A program made the position numbers and the translations under genes. 64,000 nucleotides of DNA from Volutella citrinella (taxonomy: Eukaryota; Ascomycota; Sordariomycetes; Hypocreales; Nectriaceae): the NCBI GenBank assembly GCA_034401135.1, contig JAWZSP010000011.1:62001-126000 (forward strand), in the 5' to 3' direction. How positions within the stretch are numbered: the first letter of the stretch is position 1; each line of letters opens with the position of its first letter. Below the pieces are notes generated by a model. That model saw nothing but the letters and a program-made list of their open reading frames with translations, was not told the origin of the DNA and made no database searches. Shown here piece after piece: positions 1 to 10,931 of the stretch.

Positions 1-273
1 CCTACTCTGGTTATCTTATTCTCTCTTTGGCTTCAAAGAATAATACCTCAACAATTGTGGTGCTTACTACGGATGTTTCGGAATGCATGGGCTCAGGAAT
101 GGTCATGACCCACTGTGATGAGTGGGGCTGCCCAGGCTTTTCAACTTTTGCTGTCCATGTCCCACATCAGGCCGTGCATAAGCTTGGATTGCCAACACAT
201 CGAGCATGATTTGATTTCGCCATCGTAGCCCTGGCACCTCAGACAAGACGTCTCCATGACTGCATGCTAAGTG

Positions 274-1290
274 ATGGAGGATTTTCCACACAACGACAAT
301 GCCTATCAGCGACGACGGGAACAGGTCAGAAAAGCGCAGAGGTCCGAATCCATAAGTCCAGTGCAATTTTTTAAGAAGCTAATCTGACCTGATCCGAATT
401 CTTCCAGGACGCACCGTGAGAGGAAGGCTACCTACCTCAAGTCACTCGAGGTCGAAGTCCGTGAGCTCCGGGCGCAGAATGCCGCGCTCTTGAGAGGTAC
501 TATCCTGAGACATTAATCTGGGGAGCGCCTAAGCTGATGGCGACCGAATTGTCGAAAGGCGCCAAAGAGAGCCAGGAATTGATCTGTCGACTCCAACACG
601 TTTTGAGCTCCAGCGGTATATCATCCTCCATCGGCTCGACTGTCGAGGACCACCGTGCATATCCATGTGCCTCAGACGATGAAGTTTGTGTCACCGTCGG
701 AGAAGGCAGTTTTCCTCATCAGAGGCTTGAGATTTGTCCTCGTCCTCTGATGACTGATATCGACCTAACACGACCTGCAAACCTCGAGCTTCCGCATGTC
801 GCCATCAGTTTCATCCTATCGCTCGAGCAGCCATGCATCTACCACCATACCATACCGGGTCCAGAACTATTCTTAGCCGGGAGCCTCGGCGGTACTGGGC
901 ACGTATCCATGGTCTCGAGTCCAATCATGGCTCGTGTACCACGCTTCAGTCTCAACCCCCTCAAACTGGGATACCCGCGTAACCTGTCATGGTCAACCCC
1001 GATAGCAGAGCTGGAACAATTGCTAGAGACCTCGCAACAGCTTGGGTTGGATGAAGAAGTGACACCAGTGCAGATCTGGAACCATCTCAGGCAGAACTCA
1101 AAGGAAAGCCCCCTCACAAATCAGCATCTGGAGCTTTTAGGGAAGCGACTCCTCCCACTTGTTCAGTGTCATGGGTCAGTCTCAACATCTCCTCCCAGTT
1201 GCACCACTGATGTCGAAAAAAAGGTTCGGAGCAGTGATCCCTCGGACCGAATTCGAAGAAACGCTGAGGATTGCCCTCGGTGCTTTCTGA
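274..1290 (+). CDS. bZIP transcription factor, intact, 4 exons
   Basis: Exons 274-341, 408-496, 568-1174 and 1224-1290 join in phase into 276 codons plus TGA. The basic region near residues 8-25 reads NDNAYQRRREQVRKAQRTHR and runs into a leucine zipper (YLKSLEVEVRELRAQNAALL). The rest matches the conserved C-terminal half of a fungal bZIP family: FILSLEQPCIYHH, then ELEQLLETSQQLGLDEEVTPVQIWN, ending CHGFGAVIPRTEFEETLRI across the last splice. The ATG at 274 is the first in frame after a stop at 268-270 and gives a short leader before the basic domain, as is usual in this family. It is predicted to be nuclear and to bind DNA as a dimer; the target genes cannot be told. Every exon junction keeps phase and restores a family motif, so the model is well supported. 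Confidence 0.85.
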
Positions 1291-1945
1291 TCTGTCGGGT
1301 TGCAGGGTCGACGTTCAGCGGATTGGTTTCTGTGCCGCTGTAACTGGCCAGCCTGTGTTCTATCATAAAGTAATTAGCGTAAATCTGAACCTTGGGCCCA
1401 GATCTGAGGGTGTTTGAAAATGCCCTGGAGCTGGCTTGGTAGAGACTGCCCAACAGCTATACCAAGTCCAGATATATGGGCTGCAAGGTCCAATTTGGCG
1501 GATTGGTAGCGAACAAGGTATTTGGTCCAAGGGGTGTTTGTATTTATTTCTCTACTCGATTTTCCTCCAGTCACCTCACTTACCCCCACACTCCGCCGCA
1601 TCCACCGCCGATCCACGGGCTGCCACTTGAAGGAGGCGAGGATGCAGCACATTATATACTCCAGTTGATATAGAGATCTACTTATATCTACCAACGCACA
1701 AGATAGATATTTATTTACAGGGCAAGTAAATCAAACGAGAGCGAACTATACAAAAGCATTATGCTGATTAAGAAATTCCAGGCAATAATTTCTTTTGAAG
1801 CCAGCATCCGTGTTCCATTAGGACCCGCTCTCCGACTCATACCCATGATGCATGATGCATCAGTCCTGATTCTTCTCTCGTGATTCCTCATACCATGTAC
1901 AACCCGCCGTTGACCATAATGTATTCTCCATTTATCCCCTTTGAT
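1291..1945. other. intergenic, no gene recognised
   Basis: This stretch holds only short overlapping ORFs on both strands without a recognisable domain. It includes a pyrimidine-rich patch near 1545-1610 that could be promoter or UTR sequence. No RNA gene or repeat was recognised. Confidence 0.5.
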
Positions 1946-2345
1946 CTACTCCGCTAAGAATGCAACCGTCCAAGCAATATCGCCAACACCCGCAAGACCG
2001 CCCTCAACTGGCGTGTCATTCGCAAAGTTATATACGACCTCCTGGAATTGGTCTCCATAGCTAGCGCGAAAGGTGGTTGTGTCTACCGGGCCAGGAGCCT
2101 CACCATTTACTGTGCAGCCATATACCAGGGGAAGCTCCTTGGCCCATAGTTTGATCATGTTATCAATAGCACCTTTGGTTGCCGAATAGACAATAGCATC
2201 AGGCTGAGGCAATCGACTTGTCCCGGAGCCAATGCATATGATACGTGATACCTCTACCACACCAGACTTCAGGTGGCGACGAAGGTTGATAGGACGGCAA
2301 GTGGGGAAGTATAGCCTATGTTAACAAGAACATTCCGCGAGCGTT
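1946..2345 (-). pseudogene. short-chain dehydrogenase/reductase (SDR) C-terminal fragment
   Basis: On the minus strand the fragment opens with FNLNARGMFLLT, the SDR beta4/alpha4 region (NxxG-type). It is immediately broken by an in-frame TAG at 2316-2318 where the family usually has Gln. After a frame change it continues as IVYSATKGAIDNMIKLWAKE, the catalytic YxxxK segment with Y and K both present, then GPVDTTTF and a C-terminus ending AFLAE. The Rossmann N-terminus with the TGxxxGxG motif and the catalytic Ser region are missing or scrambled. The fragment joins directly to carboxylesterase coding sequence near 2345 on the same strand. Function is almost certainly lost. SDR identity is firm; the original substrate is unknown. 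Confidence 0.75.
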
Positions 2346-2849
2346 CAAGTTAAAAGTAACCCTAGTGACCCATGCATTGGATTAAGCCGGGGCGGGCTTT
2401 GTAGAATGACACGCCGAAACAACCCCTTAGCGCCATCTAAAATAGTCATTAAGAACGCCGAATGCGCGCCAGCACATTGTCCAGCAATGTTAACCTGTCC
2501 AGGATCGCCTCCTAAGTGTTTTATGTTTCGATGAACCCTTTGAAGCGATGCAAGTTGGTCCATGAGCCCAATATTGGATGGTGCAATTCCATCAATTGGC
2601 ATGAAGCCAAAGATTCCAGGGCGATATGTAACATTGACCACAACGATACCCCTTGACACTAGAGAGCCTGGGTAGTAACAATCAAGATCGCCACCACCAG
2701 AGAGATATGTACCTCGCATAGTGTACATGAGGAACTGCCTAACAATCTCAGACCCTACGGTTAGCTCGGGCTGTCGATCAACACATTTCTGGGGCCGAAG
2801 GGGAGCACAGGAGCTCCATATAGGGTTGCAAGGTACTTAGGATCTTGCA
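2346..2849 (-). pseudogene. type-B carboxylesterase/lipase internal fragment
   Basis: Translation on the minus strand gives GAPVLPFGPRNVLIDSP near 2790-2840. After frame breaks it gives TYLSGGGDLDCYYPGS, VVVNVTYRPGIFGF and NIGLMDQLASLQRV, then HLGGDPGQVNIAGQCAGAHS. These are the ordered landmarks of alpha/beta-hydrolase type-B carboxylesterases: the oxyanion-loop region, NVxYRxGxFGF, GLxDQ and the nucleophile elbow. The elbow reads GQCAG, where the family usually has G-x-S-x-G with Ser, so the nucleophile is replaced by Cys. Both ends of the protein are missing: the N-terminal side abuts a transcription-factor fragment and the C-terminal side abuts the SDR fragment. It is a dead gene piece within a three-part mosaic. 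Confidence 0.75.
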
Positions 2850-3950
2850 GACGTTACAAGGATGTAGCATTGGACAGTGACAAGGTCCGTCTGAAAGCTC
2901 CGATTTGCTGCCATGGGATATGCCCGAGAAAAAAGACGGGTTGCCAGTCGGTAGCCTGGTGCCCTCCTCCGCAATGTCGCCCAGGGCGAGAGCCAGAAGC
3001 ACAAAGGCCGAGCTTGGACAGTCGCCGTGGAAGGCAGCGGCCTCGGCTTGGGAGAGGTGTTGCGACCAGGATTTAGACTCATCCACGATGGGGAACCAAG
3101 AGTTGACCCTCGACAGGTACGACTGCTGCAGCCTACGAATGGTGCTCTCATCTAGGTCAAATTCAGCAGCCGCATCAAAGTGCCTACCTGGCTCAAAGCG
3201 TCGCATAAACTCATTGCCGGCGGCTATGTCCGAATCAAAGCAGTCGGAAAGGAGGGAATACGGGATTCGAGGAATCCTTCCCGGGGAAGTGTAGACCAGG
3301 ACCTCTCGTTGGACAACCTCGTCTCTTTTAGCCAAGCCCCCGGCTGTGCTAATGCCCACCAGGTTGGGGAGGGAGATGTTGATGGAGCCAAACTGCAATG
3401 ACTGGACCCTGGACCCGATGCTCGGAACCGAAAGGTCTGTGTGGGCCGCCGCGGGGGGTGATACAGGCCATGGTGTGGCCTCAACCGCCCGGTAGGTGCC
3501 TGGAGACAATACCAGAACATTAGAGGGGGTCATGTGGGAGTCCTCCTGAATGATTGGATCCATCTGAGCGGGGGAATCAAGGTCCTTGGCAGATCCACCA
3601 CCATGGGTGTGATTTGAAGGGTGGAGTACCGGCCATTTGAGCCACGATGGCCTCAAGTTGCTCTAGGCGGGCCTGCACATTTGCATCCTTGCCCTCTGCT
3701 GCTGGTCGAGGACTGTTCCTCGATATGTCAGCTTACTTTTTCCAGGTTCATTACCCATTAGGTGTCAATATCCGGTACAGCCCGGGGAAACCAGGGACGG
3801 GAGCCGTACTTGCGACCCAAAGCCGGGGTTGGGGCAGTGTAAACGCATCTTCGTTCGAGGTCGCGGCAGAACTTGCAGACTGGCTTTGCACCGTCGCACT
3901 TGGTCTTCCTGTTACGGCAGGTATCGCACTGCGAAAATTGTCAGTCCTCC
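2850..3950 (-). pseudogene. Zn(II)2Cys6 transcription factor, 3'-truncated
   Basis: On the minus strand near 3840-3935 a zinc cluster reads CDTCRNRKTKCDGAKPVC followed by KFCRDLERRC, with all six cysteines. A coiled-coil piece (RLEQLEAIVAQMA) lies near 3640-3680. An open stretch covers 3656-2850 and contains SYLSRVNSWFPIVDES and FVLLALALGDIAEE, typical of the fungal-specific TF middle region. The frame changes between the coiled coil and the middle region, and again near 2900, where TDLVTVQCYILV lies in another frame. The coding sequence then runs straight into carboxylesterase sequence, so the C-terminal half is missing. No convincing first exon or ATG was found upstream of the zinc cluster. 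It lies head-to-head with the monooxygenase at 4135. Confidence 0.7.
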
Positions 3951-4134
3951 ACACGTAGATCCTTGGTTGTGTGGGTGCCGATGTTTCCCCACAAGTACAA
4001 ATTGCCGGCCGATGTTACCCCGGACGCCGTTGCCGATCAATATCCCGACGAGGATATAAAGCATCCGCACCTCGTCTGGTTATGGGGCCCAAGACTCAAT
4101 CATTCGCCAAGTCCTGAAGTATACGGCAGACACC

Positions 4135-6151
4135 ATGGAACCTGAAAAAGTCCAAGTCGTCATTTGTGGTGCTGGTTCGGCCGGTCTCACCGCTGCCATA
4201 TGGCTCGCCCGCTTCGGCATAGACTTCAAGATTCTTGAAAAGCGGGCTGGACCTCTCGAGATTGGCCAGGCTGATGGTGTTCAGTGTCGCACGGTCGAGA
4301 TTTTTGAGCACTTGGGTATCTCCGAAAAACTCCTACAAGAAGCCTATCATGTCATGGAGGTGGCCTTTTGGTCGCCAAATGAGCATGGCCAAATCCAACG
4401 AAAAGACACGGCACCGGATACCGAGGAGGGGTTGAGTCATCAGCCTCATGTCATCCTCAACCAGGCCCGTATAAACGACATCATGCTACAGGAAATCATT
4501 CGTCTGCGGGGAAATGCAACTAGCGCAGTCATGTACGACTATCAGGTCGAGACTGTACACATCCTTGACGACGCTGGCGAGTACCCAGTTGAGGTTGTCG
4601 CTGTTCATAATGGGCAGCCCCGTCGCTACCACGCAAAATATGCAATTGTATGCCCCTCAAGTGTCTCAGAGTCTTGCACTCGCTAACAAACTGTGCTGCC
4701 AGGGTTGTGATGGAGCTCATAGTACTGTCCGCAAATCACTCGGCTTCCAAATGGTCGGTGACTCGTCCGACTCTGTCTGGGGAGTCATGGACGTTTATCC
4801 AATCACAAACTTCCCAGATATCCGCAAAAAGGCCATTCTTCATAGCAAGAATGATGGAACCCTCATGATTATCCCTCGTGAGGGAGATGAACTGGTGCGG
4901 TTTTATATCGAGCTGCCTGGAACAACATCACGGGATGTCACCGAGCAAAGCCTCGTTGACAAAGTGAAGCGAATATTCCAACCCTATGACATGGATATCG
5001 CCCATACCGTGTGGTGGTCAGCGTATGTTATCGGCCAACGCCTCGCAGATCACTTTACACAGGACTTTCGCATCTTCCTCACAGGCGATGCATGCCATAC
5101 TCACTCCCCAAAAGCTGGTCAGGGTATGAATGTCAGCTTACAAGATGGCTTCAATATCGGATGGAAGATGGCTCACGTGCTCACTGGCTTAGCACCGCCT
5201 GAAGTCCTCGAGACATATGTTCTCGAAAGGCAGCAGACGGCACAAGATCTGATTGAGTTTGATCGCTCGTTCAGTAAGCTTTTCTCGTCCAAATATCACA
5301 AACAGAACGGCATTACGGCTCAAAGCTTTCGGGACAAGTTTGTACAGGCTGGTCGGTACACTGCAGGGATGGCAACCAAGTACAAGCCCTCAATTCTGAC
5401 GCAGCTATCCGACGGTGACAGCAGTGTCTCTTCGGAACTGACTGTGGGAATGAGGTTCCCAAGTACACCAGTAGTGAGATTGTCTGATGCCAAACCAATG
5501 CAGCTCAACAAGGCCCTTGCTGCAGATGGGCGGTGGCATGTTCTAACATATTGCCCCAAGGACGCCTCTATTGATAGATTGGATCAGGTAAGTTTGCAGG
5601 TTGACTACTCGTCCCCAAGTCTTATTAATTGTTTTAGGTCGCCAAAGAGCTCGATAACCTGACCAAGATGTTTACCTCACATGGAGCACAAGCAGACAAG
5701 GTCATAAGCCATACGCTCATTATCAAAGCGGAGCGGAAGACCGTGGAGATTCCTCAACTTCCTGACTTCTTCTTCCCTCGCACTGGGCAATATTCCTTGA
5801 GAAGTAGGTCGGATCCTCGCTGTCCTCAAGCTATCACTACGGCGTCTTTGGAACTGTGGATGCTAATAAACATCGGTAGATCTTCACAGAGTTTTCATCG
5901 ATGATGCAAGCCCATATATGTCGGGTTGTGGACACGCATTCTCTAAGTATGGGATTGATGCAGATCAGGGAGCCATTGTTGTGATTCGACCCGATTTATG
6001 TAAGTCCTGGCTCGTCCCACTTGAACTGTGAAGTTGATAGTAACGATGGACAGATGTCGCCATGGTTGTGGATCTTTCGGACGTGAAATCATTATTCCCG
6101 TTCTTCAAGCGCTGCTTAATCCAGACGGAGCAAGGTAAAATGTGGACTTGA
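4135..6151 (+). CDS. FAD-dependent phenol 2-monooxygenase-like enzyme, intact
   Basis: Exons 4135-4647, 4703-5587, 5638-5803, 5880-5999 and 6054-6151 join in phase to 593 aa plus TGA. Family motifs are in order: Rossmann GAGSAGLTAAIWLARFG (residues 12-28), the DG motif GCDGAHSTVRKSLGF after the first intron, and the GD/FAD-ribityl motif GDACHTHSPKAGQGMN followed by LQDGFNIGWK. A C-terminal thioredoxin-like region of the phenol-hydroxylase type ends in DDASPYMSGCGHAFSKYG and RPDLYVAMV. Known members hydroxylate phenolic rings using NAD(P)H, FAD and oxygen, in catabolism or secondary metabolism. The substrate cannot be told. There is no signal peptide, so it is probably cytosolic. It converges with an intact Zn2Cys6 regulator (6316-9100) only about 160 bp downstream. 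All residues expected for FAD binding are present. Confidence 0.9.
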
Positions 6152-6315
6152 TTGTATTTGTTATATACTGTAAACCTGTCGCATGGTTCGGGTATGCGAT
6201 CTTGGTTGCTCCTGAAGCTCTTGCATCAAGATTTCGTTACGTATTTAATGAAGCATCCATCAAGAAGGGTTATCATCCATACTCCGGGCCTGATAGCTGT
6301 TCATGTTCACCAATT

Positions 6316-9100
6316 CTAACCAAGATCACTGTGAATCCTCTCAAACCATCTCTGGAAGTCGCTAGCAAAGAAATGACCCAACTCGAGGTCATCATCGTAC
6401 CGAACCTCTGATGCACTTCCTGAAGGGATGGCGGAAAGTAGGTCTGACTCAAGCTCAAAGGTACCAGTCTCGTCCGTGACGATGGGTTGTGTTGCGGAAT
6501 ATCTATCGGAGGAATTGAGGGTTTGTGGTGGCTTGGGGTCTGGAAAGCAACAGTCAGAGTCAGATAGACATTCGCCACAAAAAGAGAGCAATGACATACC
6601 CCACGCGCTGACAACTCCGAGAAGCTGTTGTAGGAACTCAACACAGCGCAATACAATAGCGTTCTGGGCGCCGAGACGCGCCACAGCTTCAGAAATCCGG
6701 TTTAGATATTGCTTGGCTCGGCCGAGACGATCCATGCCGGCCGCTTCATCTGGGTAGTCTTGAGAGATTAAACAGCTTCCAAAGACCGCCAACGCAGCAC
6801 TGAAACCTATAGCATGTCAGGCAATGCCCGTAATGGTCGTGGAAAGAGCCAACAATACTTACCATAGTAAAGGGTGAACCACCACGCGCCAACCAGGTGC
6901 CGACCATGGTCTGGTCTCATCAGTACAGCATGTATGAGATCTATGGTGTTCTCCGCCACCTGGACGAATACTCTCCCAAAATTAGCTTGCATGCTACCGA
7001 CTGATCTTGTATTGCGATATGGTATTTCCTGTTCTTTGAAAAAGGCATTGAGAGATCGGATAAAGGTTGGACGATAGAGAAGGAGCTGGACATTGAGGTA
7101 TCTCATTGTCAGTATTATTCTGAAACGCTCAAGTGTTGTGTCTCGCTTCTGCGTGGCTAGATCTGCGTTGGTTGGTATGTCGATCGCGCTACAAAGACTT
7201 AATTGCGATGGCAGGCCGCTCTGCCAGTCTTCAAGTTCCTGTTCGAGTTGAATAATGGAAGACATCAAAGCAGTGTCTGATATCTGCTCGTCGCACCCAA
7301 GGTTGTCTCCATACAGACTTGATATTGTTCTCCCCGAGATCCTGCTTAGTAATCTGTGGCAAGTCAGGCCAATAATCCTCATCTCTACAACTCAAAGGTG
7401 ATCTCACATAGAGGCGTTGTAGAAGGCAACGCTCAGCTGCGCTACTTCCTCAGGAGCCGAGGTAAATTGCGGCAACGGTCTGGGGGTTTCTAGGCGGATG
7501 TAGGCATCCGGGATCGCGAGGGGACGCCCAAAAGTTGTACTAAGAGTTCTTGTGTTTCGTCAGCTGATAAAAGAAGACAAACTTCACAAGTCCATTCTTG
7601 GTCTATATCGGCGTGGCTCTTATAGACTATGAGGAAGTTAACTAACCTGTCGAGTAAAATGCACCCAAACCATGTGCGCTTCCTAATTTCTTGCTCAGGT
7701 GGCGTGAATTTGGAAGCAACATGGGCGGAGTGAAGTCCGATAGACATTGCAGCTTTCACTGCCAGACCATGTATGTTCCAGGTAAGAACGGACTTTTGTG
7801 TACCTTGGAGATACTGGCTCGTAAGCAGAAGGTATTGAACTGTACAAAGCGTAAATCAATATACCTGCAAGTTGATGAAATATCCGAAGGCTTACCTATT
7901 TCGAGGGTCGTACCTCGGAGCATTTGCGCTTGACAAAGTTCTTGGGCTCGCCGATAGTATATATTAGACTGCTGAAGATTTAATTCGCTTCCCGAGTCTT
8001 CCCAGCAGGGCATGCAAATGGCCATGGCGAGCACCATGTTCAATAAGCCTAGCCAGGTCCGGCGAACATTGGTTCGAAAATTGCCAGCTCGAAAATTCAT
8101 GTATGTATCCATGAACTCTCGTTCATGAATGTATGGGAATAAGAGTCCCACATTGTCAAAGTAAGCACGGATAAGCCTCTGCATCTCTCGATCTGGTGGC
8201 AGCACGTTGGCGCTGACTTTGTCGGCATCACTTGTCGATGTGCCTAGAGAGGTCGCAGCCAGCATACTGGAGCCGGTAGCCAGTCCGCTCCCGTAGTTGC
8301 TATGCTCCGACGCTGATGCTCGAGGCGATTGGCTACAGCCAGACGGTCTCTTCTTGTCAACGGCTCGCATTATGTGCCGCATGAGCGCGATGTTCGAAGA
8401 CTGCCCTAGAAAGTGGCAAAACATTCAGCGGGGCGAAACTCGGATCATCGTTTGGGCAGTCACTGTGGAACTTACCAAAAAAGCCAGAGTCTTGTTCATG
8501 GACAAATGACATGGCCATGCCGTCGGTTATGTTCTGATCAGTCAGGCTTTCCTGTATCCCGTCGATGCTCACAACCACGTTATTGGCTTCATGAGAGGAA
8601 ATAGGGTAGTCATGCTGGATTCCCGTGGGTGGTGGTCCACAGTTATTCTCTAAAGAAGTGAGCCGGCCATTGTGGCGTTCGATATTGGCCTCTAAAAGCT
8701 TGACTTTGGCGTCTAATCCGGCAAACACGCTGTAGAGATACTCAGGTGAGACTCATGGTCTGAAGGGATCTCAAGTGGTGAGCCAGAAGCTGAGGACATC
8801 TTACTCTTTCGGTACTAGCAGATTGGCTGATGTTTCATGCTGCTCATAAACGCACTCAAACCCTAGCTTCTCACATGTATTACATCTCGGCCGCGCTCCA
8901 TTGCACTGCGAGCTATGCGTCAGGGAAGTGACCGGTAAGGGAATTTGTAAACCTCTTACTCGTGATTTGCGGAGTCTACAGGCTGAGCAAGCCAAGGCGA
9001 TCCGGCGCCTTTTGGGACCCGGTTCGGTATTGTTCGCTTCTTGCTGCTGAGCCATACCATCCTCCTCGCCTTCTGGGGGGCGCTCCCTGCTAGAGGGCAT
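6316..9100 (-). CDS. Zn(II)2Cys6 fungal-specific transcription factor, 9 exons, intact
   Basis: Minus-strand exons 9100-8960, 8905-8805, 8729-8476, 8405-7896, 7839-7647, 7539-7408, 7353-6863, 6806-6600 and 6539-6316 join with every phase matching to 750 aa. The zinc cluster [28 protein letters not shown] spans the first intron. A leucine-rich coiled coil follows ([22 protein letters not shown]). The fungal_trans domain shows [29 protein letters not shown] and [16 protein letters not shown], then [10 protein letters not shown]. The start at 9100 sits in an acidic leader ([15 protein letters not shown]) before the cluster; an in-frame ATG 39 bp upstream is possible. It is convergent with the monooxygenase at 4135-6151, so it is the obvious candidate regulator. 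That link is inference from position only. Confidence 0.88.
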
Positions 9101-9607
9101 GGTCTCGTGTTGTGACAGTGCACCACAAGCAAGGGGCAATTGGGCAGGGAATGGGGCGCCGGGGAAACACTGGGAATGATCCGATTCTTTTGGCCTGCTG
9201 TGGTATTTACCCCGCGTTGACGTGTTCGTCTACTTGCCGAGTCCACTGCCGTTGGCCAAGGCGACCCAAAAAGCCCCACCATATCAATGCACATTCCAAC
9301 TCTCTATCTCGTTTTCGGCCTAGCTCCTCGGCTTCGGGGAAGCATCGGTAGTGACCGGGAGGCCGGGTCTTTCATCCGGACTCGAATGCCGCGTTGGAAA
9401 TTGCTTCAAGACTGTTATTGAGAATCTAAATAAATACTAGGAAACTAGCTACGTGAGGCCGTACTTTGTTCCTCCGCACCGTTCCTATTTCAGTTCAAGC
9501 AGCAGGGGGTGTGGTTGTTAATCTCCACTTCAAGCTCCGCGGAAGACTAGAAGGTTGACAGTTCAACGCAGAGCCAGTCTCTTCCATCCAAGGGCATAAG
9601 GATTGAC
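9101..9607. promoter_or_regulatory. upstream region of the Zn2Cys6 gene and the 9.6 kb ORF
   Basis: This short divergent intergenic segment separates the Zn2Cys6 gene (minus) from an unrecognised plus-strand ORF. Short ORFs here have no domain signature. No specific operator or TATA element could be assigned. Confidence 0.3.
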
Positions 9608-10481
9608 TTGAGCACACTTGTTGCACCTGAAGTCTGGGAAGAGGTCCTGCCGAAGAGAACGGGTCCTCTTCCGATTGACATAGAGGACGATGCCACCACT
9701 GCCCCTGCTACCTCAATCGCCGCACCCCCCAAAGACGACAAGGCTACGTTTCTCAGCGGCAAAGAGGCCAACAGGCTTAAGATCCTTGCGGCTGTTTGTG
9801 GAATCCACGGCGTTACGCAAACGTTGCAAGATAAAGTTCGGACGGGATCGACGCTGACGATCGCTATCAGGAGACAGACCGGCTTGTTCAAAGCAGTGTC
9901 TACAAGGAATTTCAACAGTTGATTAAGGCACTGGCGTTTGTATACCAGTACGGAGATGGCGCCATGCGTGTCTGTACTGACGTGTCTGTACTGCACGATT
10001 GAATGAAAAATCAACCGAATCCGTCGAGATTACTCCTTAGTCGCTGGATGAAGAAATAAAGCCCCGATTGTGGACTAGGGAGTCGTGGTCTATTCTCACG
10101 GTCATTTACGGTGGTGAGCCCTATAGCAAGGACGAGGTACTCAAGAAGGTCGAGACTGAGATTGGTCGAAGCTTCAACGAGACCCCCATCGCGTCACGTT
10201 TAGCAATTCTTTGGTTGGGGAAAATCCTTGGGAGGGGCACGAAGAAGACCGGCGTCGTATTCTTCAAGTCTTCTATCGATGGTCCTGTACGGGCCGCTGT
10301 TGGCATCGAAGGTCATGAATGCCTGCTTACCGACCAGCTCCAGCTTGCCAAAGTGGTTGAGCCCCCTCGAGAGGTGGTTAAGGCAGTCAAAACTGATCAG
10401 ATCACACTGCGCTCGGGCTTAGGCCGAACTCGTATGTCTTCTATCCATGAAAGTTGCACCGATACTAATAGAACTTCCTAG
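9608..10481 (+). CDS. unrecognised protein(s), possibly a broken gene
   Basis: Two plus-strand ORFs, 9608-9922 (104 aa) and 10068-10481 (137 aa), follow each other. The first begins MSTLVAPEVWEEVLPKRTG and has an Ala/Pro/Asp-rich middle. After about residue 80 a second frame looks more protein-like (DDRYQETDRLVQSSVYKEF, then QQLIKALAFVYQYGDGAMRV), which suggests a frameshift or unseen intron near 9830. The second ORF (SKDEVLKKVETEIGRSFNET, RLAILWLGKILGRGTKKTG) has a globular look but no motif I recognise. The two may be exons of one gene or remnants of one. No signal peptide, membrane segment or catalytic motif is evident, and I assign no function. Confidence 0.35.
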
Positions 10482-10931
10482 GCTTCTCATGCAACACAGT
10501 GACTGTTCCAGAGAGGAAGAGACCACCACTCTCCTAGCTTTTCGTGAGACCTCCAAAGAGACGGTGTTTCGGCTTACAGTACGGAGTACTCCACCGCATC
10601 GGCCGTCATATAAGGAACCGTTCCTTCCTTACCAACGCCCTCGCAGCCAATGCCATAACCACCATCTGTGACATGAACCATGGTCATGAGGAAACCGTAC
10701 AACATTGCAGTCCAAGGAATGTCCTCCTTCATGATAGCAGCAATGTTGCCTGTGGTAAATGAATAACTGCGTTCCCCAAAAGAGCGCTTGACTATATGAA
10801 CTGCAACCCATGGTCCTAGGCAGTGCTAATAGCCAGTCTCGTTGCCTTCTGCCGATTGTTCATAAACAACATGTTGCCTGGGGTAAAAAGGCCAGGTATT
10901 AGAAAGGTAAACTCAGTCTAAGGCAAAAGCC
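10482..10931. other. gap between unknown ORF and GH32 gene
   Basis: Only short ORFs occur in both directions. A minus-strand reading near 10650-10770 (KEDIPWTAMLYGFLMTMVH) looks hydrophobic and could be a remnant of a membrane protein, but it is too short to name. Confidence 0.3.
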
